Source: Leptobrachium leishanense
Lineage: Eukaryota > Chordata > Amphibia > Anura > Megophryidae
Direction of reading: 5' to 3'
Assembly: GCA_009667805.1 (NCBI GenBank)
Contig: CM019063.1
Location: forward strand, 55,040,881 to 55,104,880
Length of the DNA stretch: 64,000 nucleotides
Positions 34,634 through 44,237 of this stretch are shown one piece after another. Numbering within the stretch: the stretch's first letter is position 1; every line of letters begins with the position of its first letter. The translations under genes were made by a program, and so were the position numbers. The notes below the pieces were generated by a model that searched no databases, was not told the origin of the DNA, and saw only the letters and a list, made by a program, of their open reading frames with translations.

Positions 34634-35573
34634 GATATAGATGTGCGTTTACCAGAGTAAAAAGTGGGCCTTGCAGTTCCTTCCTCCAGTCCCGCAACTC
34701 CAGGAATCAACTCTAAACTTCCACTTAAGAAGGCCACTTAACTCCAAGAATCAACTCTAAACTTCCACTTAAGAAGGCCACTTAACTCCAGGAATCAACT
34801 CTAAACTTCCACTTAAGAAGGCCACTTAACTTCAGGAATCAACTATAAACTTCCACTTAAGAAGGCCACTTAACTCCAGGAATCAACTCTAAACTTCCAC
34901 TTAAGAAGGCCACTTAACTCCAAGAATCAACTCTAAACTTCCACTTAAGAAGGCCACTTAACTCCAGGAATCAACTCTAAACTTCCACTTAAGAATGCCA
35001 CTTAGGGATGCCACAAGAGCCAAGGCTCACTGGAGCCAGTCTTAGCTGTTATATAGGGCAGACTGAGTGCATTCAGGCAGTTAAAAGGTAAACACCTGAT
35101 GCTGGATGGGCTGTGTCAATAGGGCAGGAGATTCACATGCTAATTAGCAAAACAAATGGTGGAGAAATGAGACAGTAAATAAAAAAAAAAGACCAAGGTA
35201 ACGTTACAATGTGGGTGCCTGCAAATACTGGATGATGGGGGACATACTTGAAAACGAGAGAAATCTCAATGTATCCTTCCTGGTAAAATCCTTTATAAAT
35301 AAATACCAGGAAAAGTATGCAGAGGATCAGTTGAGATGTGGGTGTCTTTGGATGCTGTGTGATAGAGTCTTACCAGGAAAAGTATGCAGGGGATCAGTTG
35401 AGATGTGGGTGTCTGTTTATACTGGGTGATAGAGTCTTACTTGTGGAGAGAGGAGACACAGGAATTAGGGATCATGATGGTGGATGGCATAGGGCATCAT
35501 GGATAAAACTCCAGGAAATCAACTCTAAACTTCCACTTAAGAAGGCCACTTGGGATGCCACAAGAGCCAAGTT
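34634..35573 (-). promoter_or_regulatory. L2 5' untranslated region with tandem monomers
   Basis: Upstream of the LINE start lies a repeat-rich leader: seven 44 bp monomers, a unique stretch, two to three ~77 bp units (35260-35450), and one more partial 44 bp unit (35511-35549) beside another copy of GGGATGCCACAAGAGCCAAG. Promoter-bearing 5' monomers are known from mouse L1; a similar role here is inference. Confidence 0.55.
34696..35005 (-). repeat. 44 bp tandem repeat (7 copies)
   Basis: The unit is AACTCCAGGAATCAACTCTA, then AACTTCCACTTAAGAAGGCC, then ACTT, with only a few substitutions between copies. It lies immediately upstream of the antisense L2 start codon. Confidence 0.93.
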
Positions 35574-35828
35574 TTAGTAACAAGAATGTTTTCTCCCATA
35601 GGCTTCAATGTTAAAAATATTCCCGTTTTAATTCAATATCTAATAAACCATTGCTTAGAATACTCTGCAGTAAAGAGTCTCTTTATTTCTATATTTTTTA
35701 AGCATTTTTTTAGACTTTTTTAAAAAAAATTTTTAGAACTTTTGGCGAACGTCCCAAAAAAGTTCGAAGTTCGCGACCTTTCAAACAGCCGAACAGATCC
35801 GAACCGAACGCTCATCCCTACTTACGAC

Positions 35829-37548
35829 ACAATATTCCAATAATCTTCTGCAGAGAAGCTACAGAATGCTCGAGCGTGTTACCACTTAACTGTTAATCAT
35901 AGCTTGTACTTATCTATCCGAGTATTTGGCTCATTTACTTTCTCCGCTCACATTCTTCGTACGGTCGTTCCATGTGAATAAATAGATGTCATGAATTGAG
36001 TACAGCCTCTGGTCTAGTCAGAGTAATGTATTCTTTTCATCTCTAACTAAACCCCTGTCCTCATTCTCACCCTGCTTTGATTTCTGTAAAAAAAAACACA
36101 AGAAGAAACAGGAATGAAAATAAATAAACAACAAAGAGAAAAAGAAGCAAATTCTAAATATTTTGACAATTCTGCCACAACAGCAGATACCCACCTGCCA
36201 CCACGTTACCTGCCCACAGGACACGGACAGAGACGGCTATGTTCAGCGTCTCTTAACTATCGGAAGAATGCTGTCACCTTAATGATCCGGCAGCTGGAAC
36301 AAATGAATGCTTGCTGATAATACACACATATTGCCATTTCCATGGAAACACGCGCTGCAATAATGAATCCTTGACCTTTCTCAATCTGCCATAAATCTTT
36401 ACAAAGGCACATTAATTCCTGCTTACATAGAAAGATTGAAACTGCACATTTTGTGTTGCCTTGGTGTGCATTGTCCTGCAAAACCAACAAAAAAACTAAC
36501 AAACAAGGCACAACATATCAAAATGTTTCGGGCAACTATCCATCTGTCACCTCTGTTTGTCTCCTTATCTCTCTGCCATGCACCGTGACTACAAATCCAT
36601 CCAGGTAGAACAAATTTACAGGGAGTGACAAAGACGGGGTTTGTGGGACAACTTTCATGATATGGTTTTGTTGAGGGATCTGAACCCTAGAATTGGGATG
36701 GGGACCCACTCTCTGCATTTTTTGGGGAATCAGCTTTTTTCAAGCCGATTCAATCCCCAAGTCCAAGTCATGTTGGGCAACGAGACTCTCAGCCTCCCTA
36801 TTGGAGTTCCACAGCCTCGGTGTTGACTCGTGGCGTCTTCCTTGTCTGCCTGGGAGTCATGGATGAGGCATTGAAGAGGCTGTGAGGTCCCAGCTGGAGT
36901 CCAGGTGTTTTCGCATTCAATCATGGCATGTTTCCTGCTATGATCCACGGGCAGGCATGGAAGACACCACATTGAATGTCGAGGTCCCAGGATTCCCTTT
37001 CACGAGGGATCCTCTGGTCTGGCCATAAATCGTGTGAGATCAGATCGGGCCTTGGTATCGGCTGACCCTGAATAAACACAATCAAGATTAGATTGGGGGG
37101 CCCGAATATTGCGACCAGGCCATCCTTAGATCGGTTCTAATGGCAGCTATAGGTATTTTCAATACGAACTATGAAGAAAAAAAGAAATGAGAAGACTGGG
37201 CATTCCTATCCAAAATGTGGCTTTTATTGGAAGGCCACATCAACAGCGAAGACAACTGTACAGCTTGTCTTTGTCAAGGCAGGCAAAGAGTTGGGAAAGG
37301 TGGCAAAACCTCATAGTCAATGGGTAAGAACCAAGGTTGGCAACAACATATTAAAATAGTAATAATTCAATGGCAGGAGGATGAGAAAATATGAGTGTGA
37401 GTAGAGCCCATGCCACCGGGATGCTGATGATATCAGTTGGTTTAAATTTGGGGTTTTCGTGTCACCTGCATCATGGTGAGCCTCCACCAAAGACAGCTTT
37501 GCTTGCTGTTGGATAGAAGCAAACCAATGTGACAATTTGTGTTTCTAT
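35829..37548. other. No feature recognised
   Basis: About 1.7 kb with no protein-like frame over 90 residues, no RNA gene and no clear transposon end. It may be unique flanking DNA or an unknown old repeat. Confidence 0.5.
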
Positions 37549-38459
37549 CAGGGTTATCCAAAGAGATTCGAAAAGTCACCGCACGTTCGGTGACTTTTCG
37601 TTCTCTTCAATTCGGTTCCTTTTGCCGATTGCATTTCAGCGACCCTACGGTGTATTCAGCAAACAGCACAGGGTCCCCGAATTGCAGGGAAAAGCTGCCG
37701 CAAACCTGACGAAAACTAACCGAATGCACGCTGAAAACAAGCAAAAACATCTGGATTAACCTCTGAAAAAGACGAACAGGAGCCGAACAGGAGCCGAAAA
37801 GGAGCCGAATCACACAGAGCCGAAGCAGCTGTGACGTAGAGGAGGCAGTGAATAAATTAGCAAAACCATTTGTATGAATCTGGGAAAATGAAACGCTGTT
37901 TGCAAAGAAACTACTGAACGAAAATGTCTGAAATTTTCACAGGAGGTCCAGGGAATGATAATAAAGAGGGCTGTTACAAAAAAAATAAGCAAACTGAAAA
38001 AAAAATCAAAAAAAAATCGGACTTTTAATTTTTTTTTAAAAAATTCAGAAAAATGCTTAAAGTATCCTAAAAAATCTATAAATAAAGAGACTTTTTGCTG
38101 CAGAATTTTATAATGAACGGTTTATTAGATATTGAATTAAAACAGGAATATTTTTAACATTGAAGCCTATGGGATTCTCCTGAATAAATTTGCCGAATTA
38201 AACCACCGAATGGCAGAGCTTTAGGGGAACCTTTCACTGCTGGTTTGTGTTCTCTGAATAGCCGAAGCATTGCTTCTCTATGGGGATTTCACTGCCCTCG
38301 AACAGGCACCGAACAGGCACCGTATGTGCAGGCAATTCGACAGGATTTGGGAATTGCCTGCTCTCTGGATAGCCGAATGGCCAGGAAAAGTAACCGAACG
38401 CTGATTTTCAGCGTTCGGTTACCTTTCTCAAGCAATTCGAATCTCTTTGGATAACCCTG
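37549..38459. mobile_element. Non-autonomous transposon, CAGGGTTATCC ends, copy 1
   Basis: It starts CAGGGTTATCCAAAGAGATT and ends AATCTCTTTGGATAACCCTG, with TAT on each side. Next to the left end is a hairpin (GAAAAGTCACCG / CGGTGACTTTTC). It carries no coding sequence. The neighbouring element at 38654 is the same family in the same orientation. Confidence 0.85.
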
Positions 38460-38653
38460 TATGTCTATATTCTTGCTTGGTTTTTGTATTACCATGAAGA
38501 CCTGCTGCTGGATGGTCACACATGGTGACGTTCAGCCCATATGGAGATCTTACAATGTAAAGAATGAAGAGCGCTATGGTTATGGTGTCCAAAGGTGATG
38601 AATGCGTATCTGCCAGTTGTCCTGTATTAATAAGAATAGCTCCAAGTTACATA

Positions 38654-39502
38654 CAGGGTTATTCAAAGAGATTCGAAAAGTCACTGCATGTTCGGTGACT
38701 TTTCGTTCTCTTCAATTCGGTGTGATTTGGCGATCCCATTTCGGCGACCCTGCGGTGTATTCAACAAGCACCACAGGGCTGTCGAAGTGCAGGGAAAAGC
38801 TGCCGAAAACCCGGAGAAAACCCGGCGAAAACATTTGGATTAATCCGAAGACGCCTGAAAAACCTGAGCAGGAGCCGATCACATGCAGCAAAGCCTCTGG
38901 AAAAACTCAACACCGCGGACGAATGCAGTGAATAAATTAGGAAAACAGTTTGCTTGAATGATTGAAAAGTGAAACGCTGTTTGCAAAGAAACTACTGAGC
39001 GAAAATGTCTGAAATTTACATATGATCCAATGAATGATAATAAAAAGGGCTGTTACAGAAGAAATAAGTAAAGTTAAAAAAAAATCAAGAAAAATGCTTA
39101 AAATATCCTAAAAAAATCTATAAATAAAGAGACTCTTTACTGCAGAATTGTATAATGAACGGTTTATTAGATATTCAATTAAAACGGGAGAATTTTTAAC
39201 ATTGAAGCCTATGGGATTCTCCTGAATTAACTTGCCGAATTAAACCACCGAATGCCAGGGCATTAGGGGAACCTTTCACTGCTGGTTTGTGTTCTCTGAA
39301 TAGCCGAAGCATTGCTTCTCTATGGGGATTTCACTGCCCTCGAACAGGCACCGAACAGGCACCTTATGTGCAGGCAATTCGCCAGGATTTGGCGAATTGC
39401 CTGCTCTCTGAATAGCCGAATGGCCAAGAAAGATAACCGAATGCTCATTTTCAGCGTTCGGTTACCTTTCTCCAGCAATTCGGATCTCTTTGAGTAACCC
39501 TG
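38654..39502. mobile_element. Non-autonomous transposon, CAGGGTTATTC ends, copy 2
   Basis: It starts CAGGGTTATTCAAAGAGATT and ends GATCTCTTTGAGTAACCCTG, flanked by ATA. It is collinear with the element at 37549 over nearly its whole length, including the GGTTTATTAGATATT and GAACAGGCACCGAACAGGCA blocks. Non-coding. Confidence 0.85.
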
Positions 39503-39637
39503 ATAGTTACCCAGGCTAAAAAATCTATGCGTCCATTGAGATCAGCTTTTCACACAACAGCTACTGCTCTTCATCCAAAAGAAGGCAAACCCCCCCCAGG
39601 GCTATATTCCTTAGTTGTCGATAAGCTAACTACAGGA

Positions 39638-39685
39638 AATGTTACAGATAATGTTACACATAATGTTACATATAATGTTACAGAT
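39638..39685. repeat. 12 bp tandem repeat (AATGTTACAGAT, 4 copies)
   Basis: Four near-identical 12 bp units give the imperfect series AATGTTACAGAT, AATGTTACACAT, AATGTTACATAT, AATGTTACAGAT. Confidence 0.85.
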
Positions 39686-39739
39686 AACGTCTCCTCTCAT
39701 TCTATTCCTGACACAAGCTGAACTTGTGGCTTTGATGTG

Positions 39740-39856
39740 ACTTTGGCAAACTGCCTGCTCTCCGAATACCCGAATGGCTAGGAAAGGTAACCGTACGCTG
39801 AATTTCACTGTTCGGTTACATTTTGGCCACAATTCGGATCTCTTTGAATAACCCTG
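39740..39856. mobile_element. Right-end fragment of the CAGGGTTATTC family
   Basis: The segment ends CGGATCTCTTTGAATAACCCTG (read as CGGATCTCTTTG + AATAACCCTG) and matches the last ~115 bp of the two preceding elements. The left part is missing. Confidence 0.7.
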
Positions 39857-39960
39857 TATGTTTTGTTTATCATGGAGCTATAGGGATAAGTGCAAATGGC
39901 AACCGTTTTTTTTTTCTTGTTCTGTTTTATACATGAAGTGGGCTGGATACTTCTGGTTTA

Positions 39961-40387
39961 GGCTAGGGTCAAACGAAAGCATTTTTACACGCGAACGTAA
40001 AAAAGTGCGTCCGAACGAATTGACGTATTTTTTCACGGAGTGCGCGAAAACGGTCATACGATGCGCATTTTTCGTGCGTGATTTTTTCAGATCGTCAATA
40101 AAACTCTTTTTGCGTCTGGACGTTATGTAGGCTGGACATTAGCAGTGTCTGACGTCTCCTAATCACGCACACATGCCGCTATGCCGCAGCTGCGCACTCT
40201 GTACGTCAGTACTAGCGGTTCGGCGTTCTCGAAAAAATGCGTTCGTTTTCCACTTGCGTTGCGCGGCCGGACTTTCGTGCGACCGTACATCGTATATTGT
40301 CCGTCATTGCCCGTCATCTGCTGCTAGTGCGGCCGTAATTATGTGCGCCAGAACGCACGTTAAAAGTGCGCTGGTCTGACCCCAGCC
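39961..40387. mobile_element. MITE, GGCTRGGGTC ends, copy 1 (Harbinger-like)
   Basis: The ends GGCTAGGGTCAAACGA and, reversed, GGCTGGGGTCAGACCAG are flanked by TTA on both sides. A 3 bp TTA target is typical of PIF/Harbinger elements. The 427 bp interior is rich in CG and in GTGCG/CGCAC motifs. Non-coding. Confidence 0.75.
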
Positions 40388-40640
40388 TTACTCAGGTAGG
40401 AAACAGAGCGCGGAACCACTTTTTAGGTATGTGCATTTCGTTTAATCCAAACTTCGTTTTCATCCGAGATTTCCATTTTCGTTATTTTGGATGCATTTCC
40501 GAAACAAAAATCGTCCGTCCGAAATCACGAATCGCGTTCCGATTCGAAATGATCTGATACAAAAGAAAAGGAACTGAAGTGATCTGAAACAAAACAAACT
40601 GGAACAAAATTATCCAAAATAAAGTTTTAATGCAGCATAA

Positions 40641-41076
40641 GGCTAGGGACAGATGAGTGCATTTTCTGCGGCCACCGTCAAAATGTACGTCGATGCGTGC
40701 GCACGCATTTTTTCACGGAATACGCTTAAGTGGTCAGACGATGCGCAATTCTGGACGTATTTCATGACGATGGGGTGAAAAGAAGTCTAGGGAAATCCGG
40801 CTGTTTGAACGTTATGTTGGCCGCACACTAGCAGCGTCTGACATCTCCTAATCACGCACACACGCTGCTATGCGGCCGCAGCGCACTCTGTACGTCAGTA
40901 CCAGCGGTTTCACGTTCTCGAAAAAATGCGTTCATTTTCCACTTGCGTTGCGCGGCCGGACTTTTGTGCGACCGTACTTCGTATATTGGCTGTCATTGCC
41001 TGTCATCTGCTGCTAGTGCGGCCGTGATTATGTGCGCCAGAACGCGCGTTCGCACTGCCTCAGTCTGACCCTAGCC
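40641..41076. mobile_element. MITE, GGCTRGGGTC ends, copy 2, inserted in the satellite edge
   Basis: The 436 bp element is flanked by TAA and TTA and ends GTCTGACCCTAGCC. It interrupts a monomer: GCAGCATA lies on the left and AGAATCCACACA on the right. It closely matches copy 1 over blocks such as CACTCTGTACGTCAGTACNAGCGGT. Confidence 0.8.
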
Positions 41077-43020
41077 TTAGAATCCACACACTGCTGGGAA
41101 GCGCCTCTCTGCAGTATAATTAATGCAGCATATGAATCCACACACTGCTGGGAAGCGCCTCTCTGCAGTATAATTAATGCAGCATATGAATCCGCGCACT
41201 GCTGGGAAGCGCCTCTCTGCAGTATAATTAATGCAGCATATGAATCCACACACTGCTGGGAAGCGCCTCTCTGCGGTATAATTAATGCAGCATATGAATC
41301 CGCACACTGCTGGGAAACGCCTCTCTGCAGTATAGTTAATGCAGCATATGAATCCACACACTGCTGGGAAGCGCCTCTCTGCAGTATAATTAATGCAGCA
41401 TATGAATCCACACACTGCTGGGAAGCGCCTCTCTGCGGTATAATTAATGCAGCATATGAATCCACACACTGCTGGGAAGCGCCTCTCTGCAGTATAATTA
41501 ATGTAGCATATGAATCCACACACTGCTGGGAAGTGCCTCTCTGCAGTATAATTAATACAGCATATGAATCCACACACTGCTGGGAAGCGCCTCTCTGCAG
41601 TATAATTAATGCAGCATATGAATCCACACACTGCTGGGAAGCACCTCTCTGCAGTATAATTAATGCGGCATATGAATCCACACACTGCTGGGCAGCACCT
41701 CTCTGCAGTATAATTAATGCAGCATAAGAATCCACACACTGCTGGGAAGCGCCTCTCTGCAGTATAATTAATGCAGCATATGAATCCACACACTGCTGGG
41801 AAGCGCCTCTCTGCGGTATAATTAATGCAGCATATGAATCCACACACTGCTGGGAAGCGCCTCTCTGCAGTATAATTAATGCAGCATATGAATCCACACA
41901 CTGCTGGGAAGCGCCTCTCTGCAGTATAATTAATGCAGCATATGAATCCACACACTACTGGGAAGCGCCTCTCTGCGGTATAATTAATACAGCATATGAA
42001 TCCACACACTGCTGGGCAGCACCTCTCTGCAGTATAATTAATACAGCATATGAATCCACACACTGCTGGGAAGCGCCTCTCTGCAGTATAATTGATGCAG
42101 CATATGAATCCACACACTGCTGGGCAGCACCTCTCTGCAGTATAATTAATGCAGCATATGAATCCACACACTGCTGGGAAGCGCCTCTCTGCAGTATAAT
42201 TAATGCAGCATATGAATCCACACACTGCTGGGAAGCGCCTCTCTGCAGTATAATTAATGCAGCATATGAATCCACACACTGCTGGGAAGTGCCTCTCTGC
42301 GGTATAATTAATGTAGCATATGAATCCACAACTGCTGGGAAGCACCTCTCTGCAGTATAATTAATGCAGCATATGAATCCACACACTGCTGGGAAGCACC
42401 TCTCTGCGGTATAATTAATGCAGCATATGAATCCACACACTGCTGGGAAGCACCTCTCTGCGGTATAATTAATGCAGCATATGAATCCACACACTGCTGG
42501 GAAGCACCTTTCTGCAGTATAATTAATGCAGCATATGAATCCACACACTGCGGGGAATCACTTCTCTGCAGTATAATTAATGCAGCATATGAATCCACAC
42601 ACTGCGGGGAATCACTTCTCTGCAGTATAATTAATGTAGCATATGAATCCACACACTGCTGGGAAGCGCCTCTCTGCGGTATAATTAATGTAGCATATGA
42701 ATCCACAAACTGCTGGGAAGCACCTCTCTGCAGTATAATTAATGCAGCATATGAATCCACACACTGCTGGGAAGCACCTCTCTGCGGTATAATTAATGCA
42801 GCATATGAATCCACACACTGCTGGGAAGCACCTCTCTGCGGTATAATTAATGCAGCATATGAATCCACACACTGCTGGGAAGCACCTTTCTGCAGTATAA
42901 TTAATGCAGCATATGAATCCACACACTGCGGGGAATCACTTCTCTGCAGTGTAATTAATGCAGCATATGAATCCACACACTGAGGGGAAGCACTATAATT
43001 AAGTGCTGTATAATTAATGC
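41077..43020. repeat. 54 bp satellite array in element B (about 35 copies)
   Basis: The unit is GAATCCACACACTGCTGGGA, AGCGCCTCTCTGCAGTATAA, TTAATGCAGCATAT (54 bp). Because 54 is divisible by three and the unit lacks stops in several frames, long open frames run on both strands; they are not genes. A block of seven units repeats with a 378 bp period (compare 42503 and 42881). Confidence 0.96.
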
Positions 43021-43536
43021 AGTTTTGGAATCCTACAAGAAAAGAGAAGTGAAACGCACACGTGGATTTGAACAAGAGGAACATACGCTGCTTTCTTGTT
43101 AGATGGACCAGTTTATAGTTTATACAGTAGTACCTGCTGTATTTTTTTTTTGAGGCAGCGTAAGCCATAAACTGGTCCGTAGACATAGACATATGCATTT
43201 CGTTTCGTCCAAACTTCATGATTGGCCGAGAGTTCCATTTACGTTATTTCGGATACATTTCCGAAATTAAAATCGCCGCCCGAAATTTCAAATCTATCTG
43301 AAATAATGAATTGCGATCCAATTCGAAATGATCCGATATGAAAAAGAATCGATCTGAAAGGATCCGAAACGTGAAAACAAAAAACGGAACGGAATGATCC
43401 GAAACGAAAAATATCTCCGTGCACATGTCTACCACTTTTTGTGCATATTTAAATATTCACACATAACATAACATAATTCACACATAACGACATCGAGGCA
43501 TCCTTGCAATATGTTTACCTGCCGCCGGTCCGCTCA

Positions 43537-43833
43537 GTGATCGCTCCCCCCGGCGATCACTTCCGGTAGCGGCAGGAAGTACTGAATGCCACGAGGTATC
43601 GTGGCATTCAGTACAAAAACGATCACATAAGTGATCAGGTGCTCTGCTGGGTGCCTCGAGGGATCAAGGCACCCAGCAGACTAAAAAAACTGTAAAAAAA
43701 GAAAAATAAATAAATAAAAATGAATAAAATAAAATAAAAGTGACAGCCAAGATGGCGCTGCCCTTCTAAGGGCAGGGTCATCTTGGGGCTGTGTGGGATG
43801 TTCCTAGCCTGCCTCATCAGAGAGGCAGGCTAG
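43537..43833. other. Series of perfect hairpins upstream of the piggyBac frame
   Basis: Perfect stems: 43537-43544/43553-43560 (8 bp), 43579-43594/43599-43614 (16 bp, GTACTGAATGCCACGA), 43621-43626/43631-43636 (6 bp), 43643-43656/43667-43680 (14 bp, TCTGCTGGGTGCCT), 43804-43815/43822-43833 (12 bp, CTAGCCTGCCTC). Another hairpin (about 43744-43791) has a CTGCCCTT/AAGGGCAG centre and CCAAGATG/CATCTTGG outer pairs. The design resembles 22609-23182. Confidence 0.88.
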
Positions 43834-44157
43834 CAACATCCAATCAGAAGTTAGACAAAAATCTAAATAAAATTTCTAATTTGTCAGGTCAGGTCAATAT
43901 TTTGTAAATATTGGCCGTGACCTCTGTGATTCTCCCTCCCTCTCCTCACTTGTGTTTTGGTGAGCGAGAGAGAGATCAGATTTGACAGGTTAGAGATTTT
44001 AGGTAGATTTAGTGAGATTAGAAAAATTGAGGCAGATTTAGAGAGATTTTAGGGAGATTTAGAACAATTGAGGCAGGTTTAGAGGGATTTAGGTGTTTAT
44101 TTGTATTTTCTTGTGAAACCCAACGGTTCTTCTAAGAACCCACAATCCGTATATATA

Positions 44158-44195
<38 letters not shown>

Positions 44196-44237
44196 ATTAT
44201 AAAATTTTATAATCTATTATATATAATATCTGAGAGG

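Larger units (their letters stand above)
28834..35820 (-). mobile_element. hAT DNA transposon, copy 2 (inverted, no transposase)
   Basis: CTTACGAC flanks the element exactly on both sides (28826-28833 and 35821-35828). The ends TAGGGATGAGCCGAAC and, reversed, TAGGGATGAGCGTTCGG match the family of copy 1. From 28834 to about 29760 it is the reverse complement of the 3' part of copy 1, reaching just past the transposase stop codon. The transposase itself is missing. The interior has unrelated DNA and a large antisense L2. Total 6987 bp. Confidence 0.92.
40424..43431 (+). mobile_element. hAT-like element B (TAGGGATGTGCA family) filled with satellite
   Basis: An exact 8 bp duplication CCACTTTT flanks it (40416-40423 and 43432-43439). 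The ends are TAGGTATGTGCATTTCG and, reversed, TAGACATGTGCACGG. The flanks inside the ends are A/G-rich (GATCCGAAACG-like blocks). A Harbinger-like MITE and a 1.9 kb satellite array make up most of it. No transposase. Confidence 0.88.

Noticed and set aside
41028..43219. Long overlapping frames of 200-420 codons in element B
   Set aside because: Same satellite artefact as in element C.
43440..43510. Left TTAA end of the piggyBac
   Set aside because: A TTAA occurs in ATATTTAAATATTC near 43450, but the following bases do not match the right end CCCCTTAGTGACC.
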